Of a stretch of DNA of 64,000 nt, positions 43,761 through 52,501 are shown in pieces. Source of the stretch: Paenibacillus sp. FSL H7-0737 (lineage in GTDB: Bacteria; Bacillota; Bacilli; Paenibacillales; Paenibacillaceae); assembly GCF_000758545.1 (NCBI RefSeq), contig NZ_CP009279.1, positions 6,386,001 to 6,450,000 on the forward strand. The letters run 5' to 3'. The position numbers were made by a program, and so were the translations under genes. Within the stretch, counting starts at the first letter, position 1. Each line of letters begins with the position of its first letter. Under the pieces are notes generated by a model. The model had not been told where the DNA came from and did not search any database. It saw only the letters and a program-made list of their open reading frames with translations.

Positions 43761-43850
43761 AAAAACGCCTTCAGCATCCCTAATGGACGGTAAGCGTTTA
43801 TGCGAGAAATATAAGGATAATGTATAGCGTGAAACCTATATATTCTTATA
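43761..43850 (+). repeat. Dispersed repeat, copy A (about 90 bp)
   Basis: Similar to copy B at 46223-46318. Shared blocks are AAAACGCCTTC, AAGCGTTTATGCGAGAA, TATAAGGATAA-GTATA and GTGAAAC-TATA. It can fold into a hairpin around AACGC/GCGTT and a second around ATAAG/CTTAT. It lies between the two operon genes UbiA and DUF6081. Confidence 0.75.
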
Positions 43851-43853
43851 TCT

Positions 43854-44771
43854 TCAGAATAATCCTTGAATTAGTAAGGTTGCTGCCATCACTACTCCGC
43901 AACGAACGGAGGCTTTTTGTGAAGCACCCATGAGCGGGATATAGGCTGGTGAAGCATTATGTGGCTTCAGTCCACGATAAATACGAATCGGCCAGAAGGC
44001 TGTAACCAAAGCCAATAGTGCATAAACTGGAAGTACGCCCATCAGCACACAGATCACTACAGAAGCATAACCGGTGAAGAGAAGCACACGCGAGAAGACA
44101 AGTGCCTTCTGTTCACCCCACACTACAACAAGCGTAAGTTTTCCAGCCTGCTCGTCCGCTTTCCAATGTAAGAAATGATGATTAAACAATAGCAATGTAG
44201 TCAAGAATCCAACCGGCAATGAAAGGATGACAGGCTTCATGCTAAAATGACCGGTTTGTACGAAAAAGGAACCTAACACAGGCATGATCCCAAAAGCTAT
44301 AAAGATAGCCATCTCACTATATCCCTTACCGCGATAGCCATACCGCAGGGGTGGGGCTACATAGAAATAAGCGATTAAAGCACCTACAAGTACAAACCAG
44401 AGGATATTCCAACCGCTATATATACTTAGGATTCCACCACAGATAAGGGCAATCGCCAACATACTCCAGGTCATCTTTGCATAAAAAGACTCCGAGAGGA
44501 TTCCACCTGTCAGTAGCCCGGAGTTTGTGCTGATTTCACCAGCGGAATTCTTCGCCTCTGTATCTGTTCCGTTGCGATAATCCCACAGATCATTCACCAT
44601 ATTGGAAAACAGATGCGCCGAAATCGCTCCTATTAAGGTTAGAATAAATAAGACCGGATGGAATGACCTTTCCCATACATATGCCCCAACTGTACCTAAA
44701 ACAATCGGGATAAGCATAACTGAAAAACTCCAAAACCGGGTCGCCTTCGTAAATAATGTCCATTTGCTCAC
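43854..44771 (-). CDS. UbiA-family prenyltransferase (MenA-like), altered second Asp motif
   Basis: A 305-residue polytopic membrane protein from a GTG at 44771 behind AAGGCGGT. The first Asp motif is perfect, NDLWDYRNGTD (residues 60-70), followed by SAGEISTNSGLLTGG as in MenA. The second motif, NHHFLHWKADEQAGKLTL, has His202 where the first Asp is expected and keeps Asp206 four residues before the conserved GK. MenA attaches a polyprenyl tail to dihydroxynaphthoate for menaquinone, but here no men genes are near and a Fur box sits over the start site. First gene of UbiA-DUF6081-UbiA. Confidence 0.85.
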   Translation of the reverse strand: MSKWTLFTKATRFWSFSVMLIPIVLGTVGAYVWERSFHPVLFILTLIGAISAHLFSNMVNDLWDYRNGTDTEAKNSAGEISTNSGLLTGGILSESFYAKMTWSMLAIALICGGILSIYSGWNILWFVLVGALIAYFYVAPPLRYGYRGKGYSEMAIFIAFGIMPVLGSFFVQTGHFSMKPVILSLPVGFLTTLLLFNHHFLHWKADEQAGKLTLVVVWGEQKALVFSRVLLFTGYASVVICVLMGVLPVYALLALVTAFWPIRIYRGLKPHNASPAYIPLMGASQKASVRCGVVMAATLLIQGLF

Positions 44772-44800
44772 TTCAAGCTTACCGCCTTTTCATTATGACT

Positions 44801-44815
44801 TGATAATAATTATCA
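44801..44815. promoter_or_regulatory. Perfect Fur box
   Basis: TGATAAT-A-ATTATCA, an exact 7-1-7 match to the Bacillus Fur consensus (TGATAATnATTATCA). It lies 30 bases before the UbiA start codon, at the predicted transcription start. A half site TGATAAT lies 30 bases further upstream (44853-44859). Confidence 0.88.
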
Positions 44816-44821
44816 CTGACT

Positions 44822-44851
44822 ATTATACATCAATTTTCAACAGATTGTGAA
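44822..44851 (-). promoter_or_regulatory. Promoter of the UbiA-DUF6081-UbiA operon
   Basis: On the minus strand TTCACA (44851-44846), 18 bases, then TATAAT (44827-44822). Initiation would fall near 44815, inside the Fur box, so iron-loaded Fur should block it. Confidence 0.65.
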
Positions 44852-44983
44852 GATTATCACTGCATATAATGTCTAATCTTGACATAATACCTCGGTTTGT
44901 TTGGCTAAAAGGTTTCTTCATTGAAGCTAAAAATGTAAATAACCTCTTATTGGACATAAGGCCACCCATTTACAACAAAAAAT

Positions 44984-45064
44984 GAGCGCTGTTTTATAGG
45001 CAAGCACATACCAATATGATATGATAGGCAAGCCTATGAACAGCGCTCCTTGAGTGCTGTTTTT
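44984..45064 (+). promoter_or_regulatory. Predicted transcription attenuator upstream of the acetate transporter
   Basis: AACAGCGCTC (45039-45048) can pair with GAGTGCTGTT (45052-45061, one G-T) followed by TTTTT, a terminator. The same arm, extended as 45032-45048, can instead pair with 44984-45001 (GAGCGCTGTT-TTATAGGC), which would prevent the terminator. ATAGGCAAGC is directly repeated at 44995-45004 and 45024-45033 in the loop. The ligand or protein is unknown. Confidence 0.65.
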
Positions 45065-45106
45065 AAGAGCGTAAAACTATATATAATAATGGAGGCTTTT
45101 ACTGTC

Positions 45107-45730
45107 ATGTCAGCGCAATCCCCTAACACCCAATCTGTCAAAATCGTCACCGCAGACCCTAGCGCCATCGGGCTATTCGGACTGGCTATTGTCACATTGG
45201 TTGCTTCTTCACAGAAGCTTGAGTTTACAACAGGACTTAGCTACGTCATTCCTTGGGCTATCTTCCTCGGAGCATTTGCTCAACTATTTGCCGCAATTCA
45301 AGATGCTAAGCACAACAACACCTTTGGTATGACCGCCTTTGGCGCCTACGCTTTCTTTTGGTTCGGCATGGCTAGCAGCTGGCTGATCAAGCTCGGCGTA
45401 TTCGGCCCAACGCTTGCAGAGGCTGTAGATCCTAAGCAGCTCGGATTTGTATTTCTGGGTTACTTGATCTTTACAATCTTTATGACCATTGGCGCGGTTG
45501 AGGCTAATAGAGTTTTGCTTATCATTTTTGTATTGATAGATTTCCTTTTTATTGGACTAACCTTCGATTCCTTTGGTATCGCTCCAGAATTCTTCCATAA
45601 GCTTGCTGCTTGTGCCGAACTTGGAATTGGTATCGTATCCTTATACGGATGTGGCGCTTCTGTGCTAAACGCTCATTTCGGACGCACTTTCTTACCGATC
45701 GGAGCTCCGCTAGGTATTTTCAAGAAATAG
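45107..45730 (+). CDS. Acetate uptake transporter, GPR1/FUN34/YaaH (SatP) family
   Basis: A 207-residue, six-helix membrane protein. The start is the ATG at 45107, ten bases after ATGGAGGC; an earlier ATG at 45050 overlaps the attenuator. The N-terminal signature DPSAIGLFGLAI matches the NPAPLGLxGF-type motif of the family with a changed first residue. SatP homologues transport acetate/succinate as hexamers. It faces away from the Fur-controlled operon and heads a plus-strand unit with a small membrane protein. Confidence 0.85.
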   Translation: MSAQSPNTQSVKIVTADPSAIGLFGLAIVTLVASSQKLEFTTGLSYVIPWAIFLGAFAQLFAAIQDAKHNNTFGMTAFGAYAFFWFGMASSWLIKLGVFGPTLAEAVDPKQLGFVFLGYLIFTIFMTIGAVEANRVLLIIFVLIDFLFIGLTFDSFGIAPEFFHKLAACAELGIGIVSLYGCGASVLNAHFGRTFLPIGAPLGIFKK

Positions 45731-45784
45731 TAATTCACCTTTTTTGAATCCTAACTTTTGCAAGCCGAAAGGATGCCTGAGACC

Positions 45785-46102
45785 ATGCATGTCCTATCCT
45801 CTTCTGAATTAGCCGTAACCGCTATATTTGCGCTTATTCTCGCAGTTATTGCCTATTGGATCATTCGGAATATCCCAAAGATGTCTGGAGATATTGCGGC
45901 TTTTCGCAAAAGAACACTGGTCTGGACCCAGGTTTCGCTTGTACTAACGGTACTTCAGCTGAACTTCAAAGCAGGCGACTGGCGATTTTCTATCGTTCTT
46001 GGACTCATCGTATTATTTACCGGAAGCATTTGGCTTTCCGCCCGTTACCATGACATCCGCAGCACCTTAGATCCAGAATCCAAAGATTCTGAAGTACATT
46101 AG
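45785..46102 (+). CDS. Small membrane protein of unknown function
   Basis: A 105-residue protein, ATG at 45785 behind GAAAGGA. Hydrophobic segments: LAVTAIFALILAVIAYWII, then a polar loop, then VWTQVSLVLTVLQLNF and FSIVLGLIVLFTGSIWL. Positive residues between helices 1 and 2 (RKRTLVW) put that loop inside. It is 55 bases after the acetate transporter and ends at a terminator, so it is probably co-transcribed. No family recognised. Confidence 0.65.
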   Translation: MHVLSSSELAVTAIFALILAVIAYWIIRNIPKMSGDIAAFRKRTLVWTQVSLVLTVLQLNFKAGDWRFSIVLGLIVLFTGSIWLSARYHDIRSTLDPESKDSEVH

Positions 46103-46132
46103 TAGAAGCTAGGTAACAAAATAAAGGTGATG

Positions 46133-46158
46133 AAGCTCCCGTAAGGGGGCTTTTTTTT
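46133..46158 (+). terminator. Terminator of the acetate transporter unit
   Basis: AAGCTCCC-GTAA-GGGGGCTT followed by a run of eight T. Confidence 0.9.
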
Positions 46159-46222
46159 GTGAATTCGGAAGGTCCCTTCGCATACTTCTCCCCTCCATAA
46201 CCATACTAATGACATTCCAGGC

Positions 46223-46318
46223 TAAAACGCCTTCGGCGTCCTCTTAAGGACGTTTAAGCGTTTATGCGAGAATTATAAGGATAACGTATACCGTGAAACT
46301 TATACTTTCTTATAATTC
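46223..46318 (+). repeat. Dispersed repeat, copy B (about 95 bp)
   Basis: Same orientation and roughly three-quarters identical to copy A (43761-43850). Hairpin arms include CGCCTTCGGCG and GTCC-TCTTAA-GGAC. It ends about 20 bases before the DsrE-like gene. Confidence 0.75.
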
Positions 46319-46339
46319 AATATAAGTAACGGGAGGACT

Positions 46340-46822
46340 ATGCAGGTGAGTAAAAAAATAAATCTTCTGATGTTCAGCGGAGAATACGACAAAGCCATGG
46401 CGGGATTGATCCTAGCGAATGCTGCGAGAGATATTGATGTAGAGGTTACGATGTTTTTCTCTTTCTGGGGTTTGTTTCTGGTGCGTGATCCGGAGAAGAT
46501 GACGCTAGAGGATAAAAGTATTTATGAGAAGCTGATGGATGTCATTACGCCAAAAGGCCCTGGGCAGCTGCCACTCTCCCATTTGAATTTCAGCGGGCTG
46601 GGCCGGATGATGCTAGAGGAGATGATGGAGGAGCAAGGCGCGCCGAAGCTGATTCATTTTCTTAAAGGAGCTCGTAAAAAAAACATCAAGTTCTATGCCT
46701 GCAAGCTCTCTGTCGAGATCATGGGCTTTAAAACAGAAGAACTGCTGCCAGAGGTCGAGATTATCGATGCTGCGGCGTATTTAAGAGACGCTTTGGAGAG
46801 TGATGTTCAGCTGTTCATTTAG
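46340..46822 (+). CDS. DsrE/DsrF-family sulfur-relay-like protein
   Basis: A 160-residue Rossmann-like DsrE-fold protein: KINLLMFSGEYDKAMAGLILA at the N-terminus, VEVTMFFSFWGLFLV and a single Cys in FYACKLSVEIMG, at the place of the conserved Cys of DsrE/DrsH peroxiredoxin-like proteins. Such proteins pass persulphide sulphur or bind sulphur carriers. No sulphur genes are adjacent. GTG at 46346 is better spaced from GGGAGG than the ATG at 46340. It is monocistronic after repeat copy B. Confidence 0.82.
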   Translation: MQVSKKINLLMFSGEYDKAMAGLILANAARDIDVEVTMFFSFWGLFLVRDPEKMTLEDKSIYEKLMDVITPKGPGQLPLSHLNFSGLGRMMLEEMMEEQGAPKLIHFLKGARKKNIKFYACKLSVEIMGFKTEELLPEVEIIDAAAYLRDALESDVQLFI

Positions 46823-46908
46823 CGGTTGAAATTAATTAATATAAGAAAACATAAAGCGACATGGGGAATTTCTCATGCCGCTTCGGATTTCAATTGAAAG
46901 GTTATAAA

Positions 46909-49185
46909 TTATACCGTGATGATTGTCTTGCCCATTGGAATCTTGAAGCTCTTCTCCATTACTTTGATATGAATCAGCTCTTGTGCATCCACGATTAATT
47001 GCGTCTTCAAATGATTCACTTCCACGGTAATCGTCGCTTGACGGTAACGCATCGTGAAGGTGTATCCCTTCCATTGCTTCGGCAATGTCGGGTTCAATGC
47101 CAAATGATCATCCTTGATCCTTACACCCGAGAAGCCATAGACGATCGACATCCATGTACCACCCATGTTCGCCATATGCAATCCGTCTTTCGTGTTGCCA
47201 TGAGTGTTATCCAAATCCATTCGTGCCGTTTCAATGAAATAATCGTACGCCTTGTCCGAGTAACCTAACTTCGAAGCCATGATGCTATATATCGCGCAGG
47301 ATAAGGACGAATCATGAGTTGTCAGCTTCTCGTAATAATCGTAGGAGTTCCGCAAGACATCGGTTGAAATGCCATCCTCGAGCAAGAAATGCGCCAGCAC
47401 CGTATCGGCCTGCTTCAACACCTGATGACGATAGATGTGTAGCGGGTGATAGTGAAGCAACAGTGGGTGTTTTTCTTCCGGTGTGTTCTCGAAATCCCAC
47501 ACCTTCTTCGCTAAGAAAGAATCATCTTGTGCATGAATGTTCAACTTCTCATCGAAAGGCAGATACATCTTCGCAGCCGCTTCTTCAAATGCTGTAATCT
47601 CATCTGTTGTTAAGCCAATGCGACTACACAAAGCTTCCCATGCCGCAGGATGAGTTTCTGCCAGCTGCTTATACCACGATGCAGCCCACTCTAGATTATA
47701 TTTTGCAAGTACATTCGTGTAATAGTTATTGTTTACGATGGCCGTATACTCATCCGGACCTGTTACATCATCAATCTTGAATAGACCTTCATGATAATGA
47801 CCTAGCTCCATCCAAGTTCTTGCAGTTTCAAATACGACTTCCGCACCGAATTCCGCAATGAAATCTTTATCGCCTGTCGCGAGATAATATTGAATATACG
47901 TATAAGCAATATCACCATTAATATGATACTGTGCCGTACCAGCTGGGAAGTACCCCGAGCACTCTTCCCCTGTAATGGTACGCCATGCGTAAGCGGCCCC
48001 CTTGTTGTGGCCTAGCTCTAACGCACGCTTCTTCGCTTCACCTAGAATCGTATAACGGTAACGAAGCAACTGCTTCGCCAGCTCTGGCTGACAGAGGATG
48101 AAGAACGGCAGGATATAGATTTCGGTATCCCAGAAATAATGTCCCTCGTAGCCCTCACCGCTTAAGCCTTTGGCTGCGATGTTACTGTATTTATCTTTGC
48201 CCACAGATTGCAGCAACTGATATACGTTATATCGAAGACCTTGCTCAAGTACCTCATCACCTTGGATCTCGATATTTGCAATTTCCCAAAAATGTTGTAA
48301 ATATACTTCTTGTGCCATGTAAGCCGCTTGAATCCCTTGCGTTAATACCAAAGCCATCAACTCACGTCCGTGAGCAGCTGGATCTTCGTGTCGACGTGTA
48401 TCTGTAAATACGTTGAATTTTGTGAATTGAACAATATCCTTCCCTGCTGGGAACGCATACCGCACCATTACACTTTTCTCACCCTTGATCAGTTCACCGT
48501 TCACCGCAGGCGTTGTCTGATGAACTGTTGTTGCCGCCACTTGTAGCTTCGACGTATTTGTCTCAAGCACGATTTGTAAGGAGGTCTCGTCGAACACCTC
48601 GATATTCTTCATATCCAATAGCTTGGCATGACCCGATGCAACACGAGGGTCCTTCGCATTCGTATAGTTACTTACATTGCCATTCACGCCAGAGGTAATC
48701 GTCACTTCATCCTGACAATTGATACGAGTTACCTCAATATCTATCGTGAACAATTCGAGTGTTGTCAATGACGCCATGCGTGTGAATGAAATTTCGACCT
48801 CTTTACCTTGTGGTGAAATCCAGTGCACGAGCCGTACGTACTTACCTTCGCGCATATCGAGATAACGACGCTGGGAAACGACCGTTCCTGTGAAAAGACT
48901 GAACTTCTCCTCCCCGATATGAATGGTCACATCCTGTACATCCATCACATTCACAAGCTTCTGTTGTGTATCGGGAAAGCCATACGCGCTCTCCCCATAT
49001 AGCATCGGTGTAATATCATAAAATGCATTTATATATGTTCCACGAACCGTTGGCTCGTCACCTTCATAACCTTCTTCAAAATTACCTCGAACACCTACAT
49101 AACCATTAGCCACATTAAAAATACTCTCACTAACGCCGAGGTCTTGCATATCCCTATGATTCTCAATAATCCAGCCCGACTTCAT
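46909..49185 (-). CDS. Glycoside hydrolase family 65 disaccharide phosphorylase
   Basis: A 758-residue protein, the usual length of GH65 phosphorylases. Motifs: GHYFWDTEIYILPFF, the catalytic region GPDEYTAIVNNNYYTN (with the general-acid Glu), and KDGLHMANMGGTWM. GH65 enzymes cleave maltose, trehalose, kojibiose or nigerose with phosphate, giving beta-glucose-1-phosphate and glucose. The closest familiar protein is the maltose phosphorylase YvdK/MapA. It lies downstream of a sugar ABC importer; no beta-phosphoglucomutase is seen in the window, so it must be elsewhere. Specificity not decided. Start follows GAGGGGGCC. Confidence 0.9.
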   Translation of the reverse strand: MKSGWIIENHRDMQDLGVSESIFNVANGYVGVRGNFEEGYEGDEPTVRGTYINAFYDITPMLYGESAYGFPDTQQKLVNVMDVQDVTIHIGEEKFSLFTGTVVSQRRYLDMREGKYVRLVHWISPQGKEVEISFTRMASLTTLELFTIDIEVTRINCQDEVTITSGVNGNVSNYTNAKDPRVASGHAKLLDMKNIEVFDETSLQIVLETNTSKLQVAATTVHQTTPAVNGELIKGEKSVMVRYAFPAGKDIVQFTKFNVFTDTRRHEDPAAHGRELMALVLTQGIQAAYMAQEVYLQHFWEIANIEIQGDEVLEQGLRYNVYQLLQSVGKDKYSNIAAKGLSGEGYEGHYFWDTEIYILPFFILCQPELAKQLLRYRYTILGEAKKRALELGHNKGAAYAWRTITGEECSGYFPAGTAQYHINGDIAYTYIQYYLATGDKDFIAEFGAEVVFETARTWMELGHYHEGLFKIDDVTGPDEYTAIVNNNYYTNVLAKYNLEWAASWYKQLAETHPAAWEALCSRIGLTTDEITAFEEAAAKMYLPFDEKLNIHAQDDSFLAKKVWDFENTPEEKHPLLLHYHPLHIYRHQVLKQADTVLAHFLLEDGISTDVLRNSYDYYEKLTTHDSSLSCAIYSIMASKLGYSDKAYDYFIETARMDLDNTHGNTKDGLHMANMGGTWMSIVYGFSGVRIKDDHLALNPTLPKQWKGYTFTMRYRQATITVEVNHLKTQLIVDAQELIHIKVMEKSFKIPMGKTIITV

Positions 49186-49207
49186 ATGAAGGCCCCCTCA
49201 TCCAATT

Positions 49208-50056
49208 TTATTTCACAGCACCTGCCATAACGCCTTTAATAATGTATTTCTGTGCGAACAGATAAAAGATAATAACCGGAATAATCGATACGACAAGTCC
49301 TGCCATTGCAAGGTTCCACTGAATTGTAAATTCTCCGAAGAAGAAGAAGGTTGACAATGGAATGGTACGAAGCGCTGGGCTTGTTAAGGTCAAGGATGGA
49401 AGTAAATAGTCATTCCAAATCCACAATAGATTCAAGATTCCTACAGTCATCGTAATTGGCGTAAGCATTGGGAATACAACCTTCCAGAATGTCTGCCACG
49501 TATTACAGCCTTCGATCATTGCCGCTTCTTCAAGAGCAATCGGTACCCCTTTAATAAAACCGTGATAGAGGAAGACCGACATACTTAGCCCAAATCCGAT
49601 GTACATGAAAATTAGGCCATAATGTGTATTAATCATAGAGAAATTAAGTGATGGGATATCCCATTTGTTTAAATATTGCATTAACGGAATCATCACCGAT
49701 TGAAACGGGATGAGCATCGTACCTACGAATAAGAGGAGAATGCCATTGGACAATTTATTCTTCATGCGAACAAGCATCCAAGATGTCATCGCTGAGAAGA
49801 TAATAATAAGCCCAATACTAATGACACTCACTAAGAGTGAGTTTTTAAATGCTGACAAAAAGTTCATTTTGTCCATTGCCGCAGCATAGTACTCGAAGGA
49901 AAAAGATTCCGGTAGGCCGAACGTATCGGTGAATATCTCGGCACGTCCTTTGAACGAATTCACAAACATAATATACATAGGCAACAGCATAAGAAGTCCA
50001 CTAACCCAAGCTATAACTTCAAGCAATATTGAAGTTGATTTATTGCGACGTTTCAT
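49208..50056 (-). CDS. Carbohydrate ABC transporter permease (MalG-type)
   Basis: A 282-residue, six-helix permease. The EAA loop that docks with the ATPase reads EEAAMIEGCNTWQTFWKVVFPML, with Gly at the expected spot. It overlaps the other permease by one base (TAATG). Together with the binding protein it imports an oligosaccharide for the GH65 enzyme. No ATPase gene in the cluster; a shared MsmX-type ATPase is expected. Confidence 0.92.
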   Translation of the reverse strand: MKRRNKSTSILLEVIAWVSGLLMLLPMYIMFVNSFKGRAEIFTDTFGLPESFSFEYYAAAMDKMNFLSAFKNSLLVSVISIGLIIIFSAMTSWMLVRMKNKLSNGILLLFVGTMLIPFQSVMIPLMQYLNKWDIPSLNFSMINTHYGLIFMYIGFGLSMSVFLYHGFIKGVPIALEEAAMIEGCNTWQTFWKVVFPMLTPITMTVGILNLLWIWNDYLLPSLTLTSPALRTIPLSTFFFFGEFTIQWNLAMAGLVVSIIPVIIFYLFAQKYIIKGVMAGAVK

Positions 50057-50943
50057 TATTGTTCAACCTCCCTTTTCTTCGAGATAACGACCTGCGTAAC
50101 CGTCACAACTAAGATGACGAGGAAGAAAATAATCGCCTTGGATTGCGCGAGCGCATATTGATTCATACTAAACGCGGTTTTAAAGATATTCATTGCAACA
50201 AGCTCGGTTGTACCGTAAGGACCACCGTTCGTTAGTGAGATATTGGTATCATATTGTTTGAATGCGTTCGACAGCGTCAAGAACAAGCTGATCGTGAAGG
50301 CTGGCATAATGAGTGGGAACATAATTTTGCGGAATCGCATCCATCCGCCTGCGCCATCCATATCAGCTGCCTCCAGCACCTCATCCGAAACACCTTGAAT
50401 AGCTGCGATGTAGATGATCATGACGTAGCCGGCCATTTGCCATGTTCCTACGAAGACCAGCGCCCAGAAGGAAGCCGTCGGATCATCCAACCAATTGAAG
50501 AAGATCGAGCTATTCCCCATTACTTCTCCAACCTGTACGAAGAATTTCGTGAATACGAACTTCCAGATGAAACCTAGGATCAGACCACCGATCAAGTTCG
50601 GCAGGAAGTATATTGAGCGTAAAAGATTACGCGACTTAATTTTGGAAGTCACCAGCATCGCGAGTGAAAGTCCGATAACGTTAACGAGAATAATCATGCA
50701 TACGGCATATTTAAATGTCAGGCCGAAGGATGTAAGAAAATCTGAATCTTGAAACACCCGTACATAATTATCGAAGCCTACAAAGTTAGAACCTGCAAAT
50801 TTAAACCCATCCCAATCTGTAAAAGAGTACACAATCCCCATAACGAATGGAATGATGACTACATTTATAAAGATGAATAATGATGGAACAATAAAAGCTG
50901 CGGCTATTAAATTTCTCTTTACACTTTTCTTCAATGGTTTCAC
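50056..50943 (-). CDS. Carbohydrate ABC transporter permease (MalF-type)
   Basis: A 295-residue permease with the EAA loop LEAADMDGAGGWMRFRKIMFP. The GTG at 50943 abuts AAGAG; a TTG at 50934 (MKKSVKRN) has better spacing. It lies 74 bases downstream of the binding-protein gene. Confidence 0.92.
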   Translation of the reverse strand: MKPLKKSVKRNLIAAAFIVPSLFIFINVVIIPFVMGIVYSFTDWDGFKFAGSNFVGFDNYVRVFQDSDFLTSFGLTFKYAVCMIILVNVIGLSLAMLVTSKIKSRNLLRSIYFLPNLIGGLILGFIWKFVFTKFFVQVGEVMGNSSIFFNWLDDPTASFWALVFVGTWQMAGYVMIIYIAAIQGVSDEVLEAADMDGAGGWMRFRKIMFPLIMPAFTISLFLTLSNAFKQYDTNISLTNGGPYGTTELVAMNIFKTAFSMNQYALAQSKAIIFFLVILVVTVTQVVISKKREVEQ

Positions 50944-51017
50944 CTCTTATCCATTTCTACAAAACAGGAAGAGGCCGCTTAACGAATATTCGAGAAGCAG
51001 CCTCCATAGCCATACGA

Positions 51018-52313
51018 TTATTTTTTAACCGCAGTCATCCAAACATTCTGAAGTGCTTCTAACAAGCCCTCGCCCGTTAATTTTCCTGCATAGTATTTTT
51101 CCATTTGGTTCGCAAACTCTTGATCTGCTCCCGCTGGGAATTGATCGAATACCCATTTCACTGTCTTGCCTTCACTTGCATAACGGTTCACTTCTTGGGA
51201 TAACGGATCCATTTTGCTAGTATCAAAACCGGAGTACACAGGGATAAAGTTAAACTCATCCGTTACATAGTGCTGACCCGCTGGATCTGTTAGCAACCAA
51301 TCCAAGAACGCCTTCGCACCCGCTTGTTGATCTTCCGATGCATGCTTGTTCACGCGGAAGAAGTTACTGTTACCTACCGCAATACCTTGATTACCTTCGA
51401 ACGGTACTGGCAAGAAACCGTATTCAAATTTCACATCATAATCGTTCAAGAGACCTTGTGCCCAGTTTCCTTGGTGAATCATCGCATATTGTCCTGCCGC
51501 GAAGCCTGCAACTTGTTCATCATACGTATCCTTACTCAAGTTCGTATGGTCTTTGATCTTGTCCAGATCAGCAACGTACTCTTTCAATTCAGGAATATCT
51601 TGAAGCTTCAATTCACCAGCATTGATCTTTGCAATCGTACCGGCTGTGTCTTTCATTACTGCAAATGGCCAGTTAAATGGATGCATGAACCGGAAGTAAG
51701 ACTCTTGTGCATACGCGATTGCCTTCTTCACGCCCTTCACTTGCTCTAGCTTCGTGCTTGCTGCTACAAGATCATCCCATGTCTTAATATCATCCGCATT
51801 CACGCCTGCTTCCTTGAACATATCCTTATTGTAGATAAGTCCGAAGCCTTCAAGCGCAACTGGCAAGCCATATAATTTACCATCATTACGCGCTGCTGTA
51901 TCTTGTCCTTCAACAATTTTGCTAGCCGCTTTCATATCATCCAAGGGTGCCATATATGGAAGATATTTTTGAAACTCTGAGCCAGATGCTGTTGTGAAAA
52001 TGGTTGGTGCTTTTTCTGGTGCGGAGCTGAATTGTGTCTGGAGCACCGTCATCAGGTTGTCACCTGCTGCTCCTAATGCTTGTACTTCATATTTATCTTG
52101 AGTTTTATTGAATTCTTTCACTGCATCCTCTAGTGCACTTTGGATTTCTACTTTATTCTGAATGATTGTAATAACCGCTTTTTTACCAGTTCCTTTAGAC
52201 GTTGTGTCTGCGCTATTTGCCTTGTTTGCCCCATCATCACTTTTTGCTCCACAAGCGACTAACGTGGATAACATAGCTACAGATAATAATGCTGCCCCTA
52301 CTTTTTTCTTCAT
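51018..52313 (-). CDS. Extracellular sugar-binding lipoprotein
   Basis: A 431-residue solute-binding protein, ATG at 52313 after AGAGGGGTATTGCAG. Lipobox LVACG near residue 20 followed by a Gly/Ser/Asn/Asp-rich linker. The mature part is a MalE-like cluster with KDTAGTIAKINAGELKL, MIHQGNWAQ and GNSNFFRVNKHASEDQQAGAK typical of family 1 sugar-binding proteins. It delivers sugar to the two permeases. It is divergent from the AraC gene; the 182-base intergenic region should hold both promoters. Confidence 0.92.
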   Translation of the reverse strand: MKKKVGAALLSVAMLSTLVACGAKSDDGANKANSADTTSKGTGKKAVITIIQNKVEIQSALEDAVKEFNKTQDKYEVQALGAAGDNLMTVLQTQFSSAPEKAPTIFTTASGSEFQKYLPYMAPLDDMKAASKIVEGQDTAARNDGKLYGLPVALEGFGLIYNKDMFKEAGVNADDIKTWDDLVAASTKLEQVKGVKKAIAYAQESYFRFMHPFNWPFAVMKDTAGTIAKINAGELKLQDIPELKEYVADLDKIKDHTNLSKDTYDEQVAGFAAGQYAMIHQGNWAQGLLNDYDVKFEYGFLPVPFEGNQGIAVGNSNFFRVNKHASEDQQAGAKAFLDWLLTDPAGQHYVTDEFNFIPVYSGFDTSKMDPLSQEVNRYASEGKTVKWVFDQFPAGADQEFANQMEKYYAGKLTGEGLLEALQNVWMTAVKK

Positions 52314-52501
52314 CTGCAATACCCCTCTTCTGAAGATTTCATAATTTTTATTTGTATTTCTAAAATTGAAAGCCTTTACAAAACTGATATTACACGATAA
52401 TATAACACTTAATTATAAATTCTTAACATTAGTTTCGATTTATAAATACGGATTATATTGTAAAATCCTCCCTTAAACAGGTAGCCTAAAGGAGATTATC
52501 C

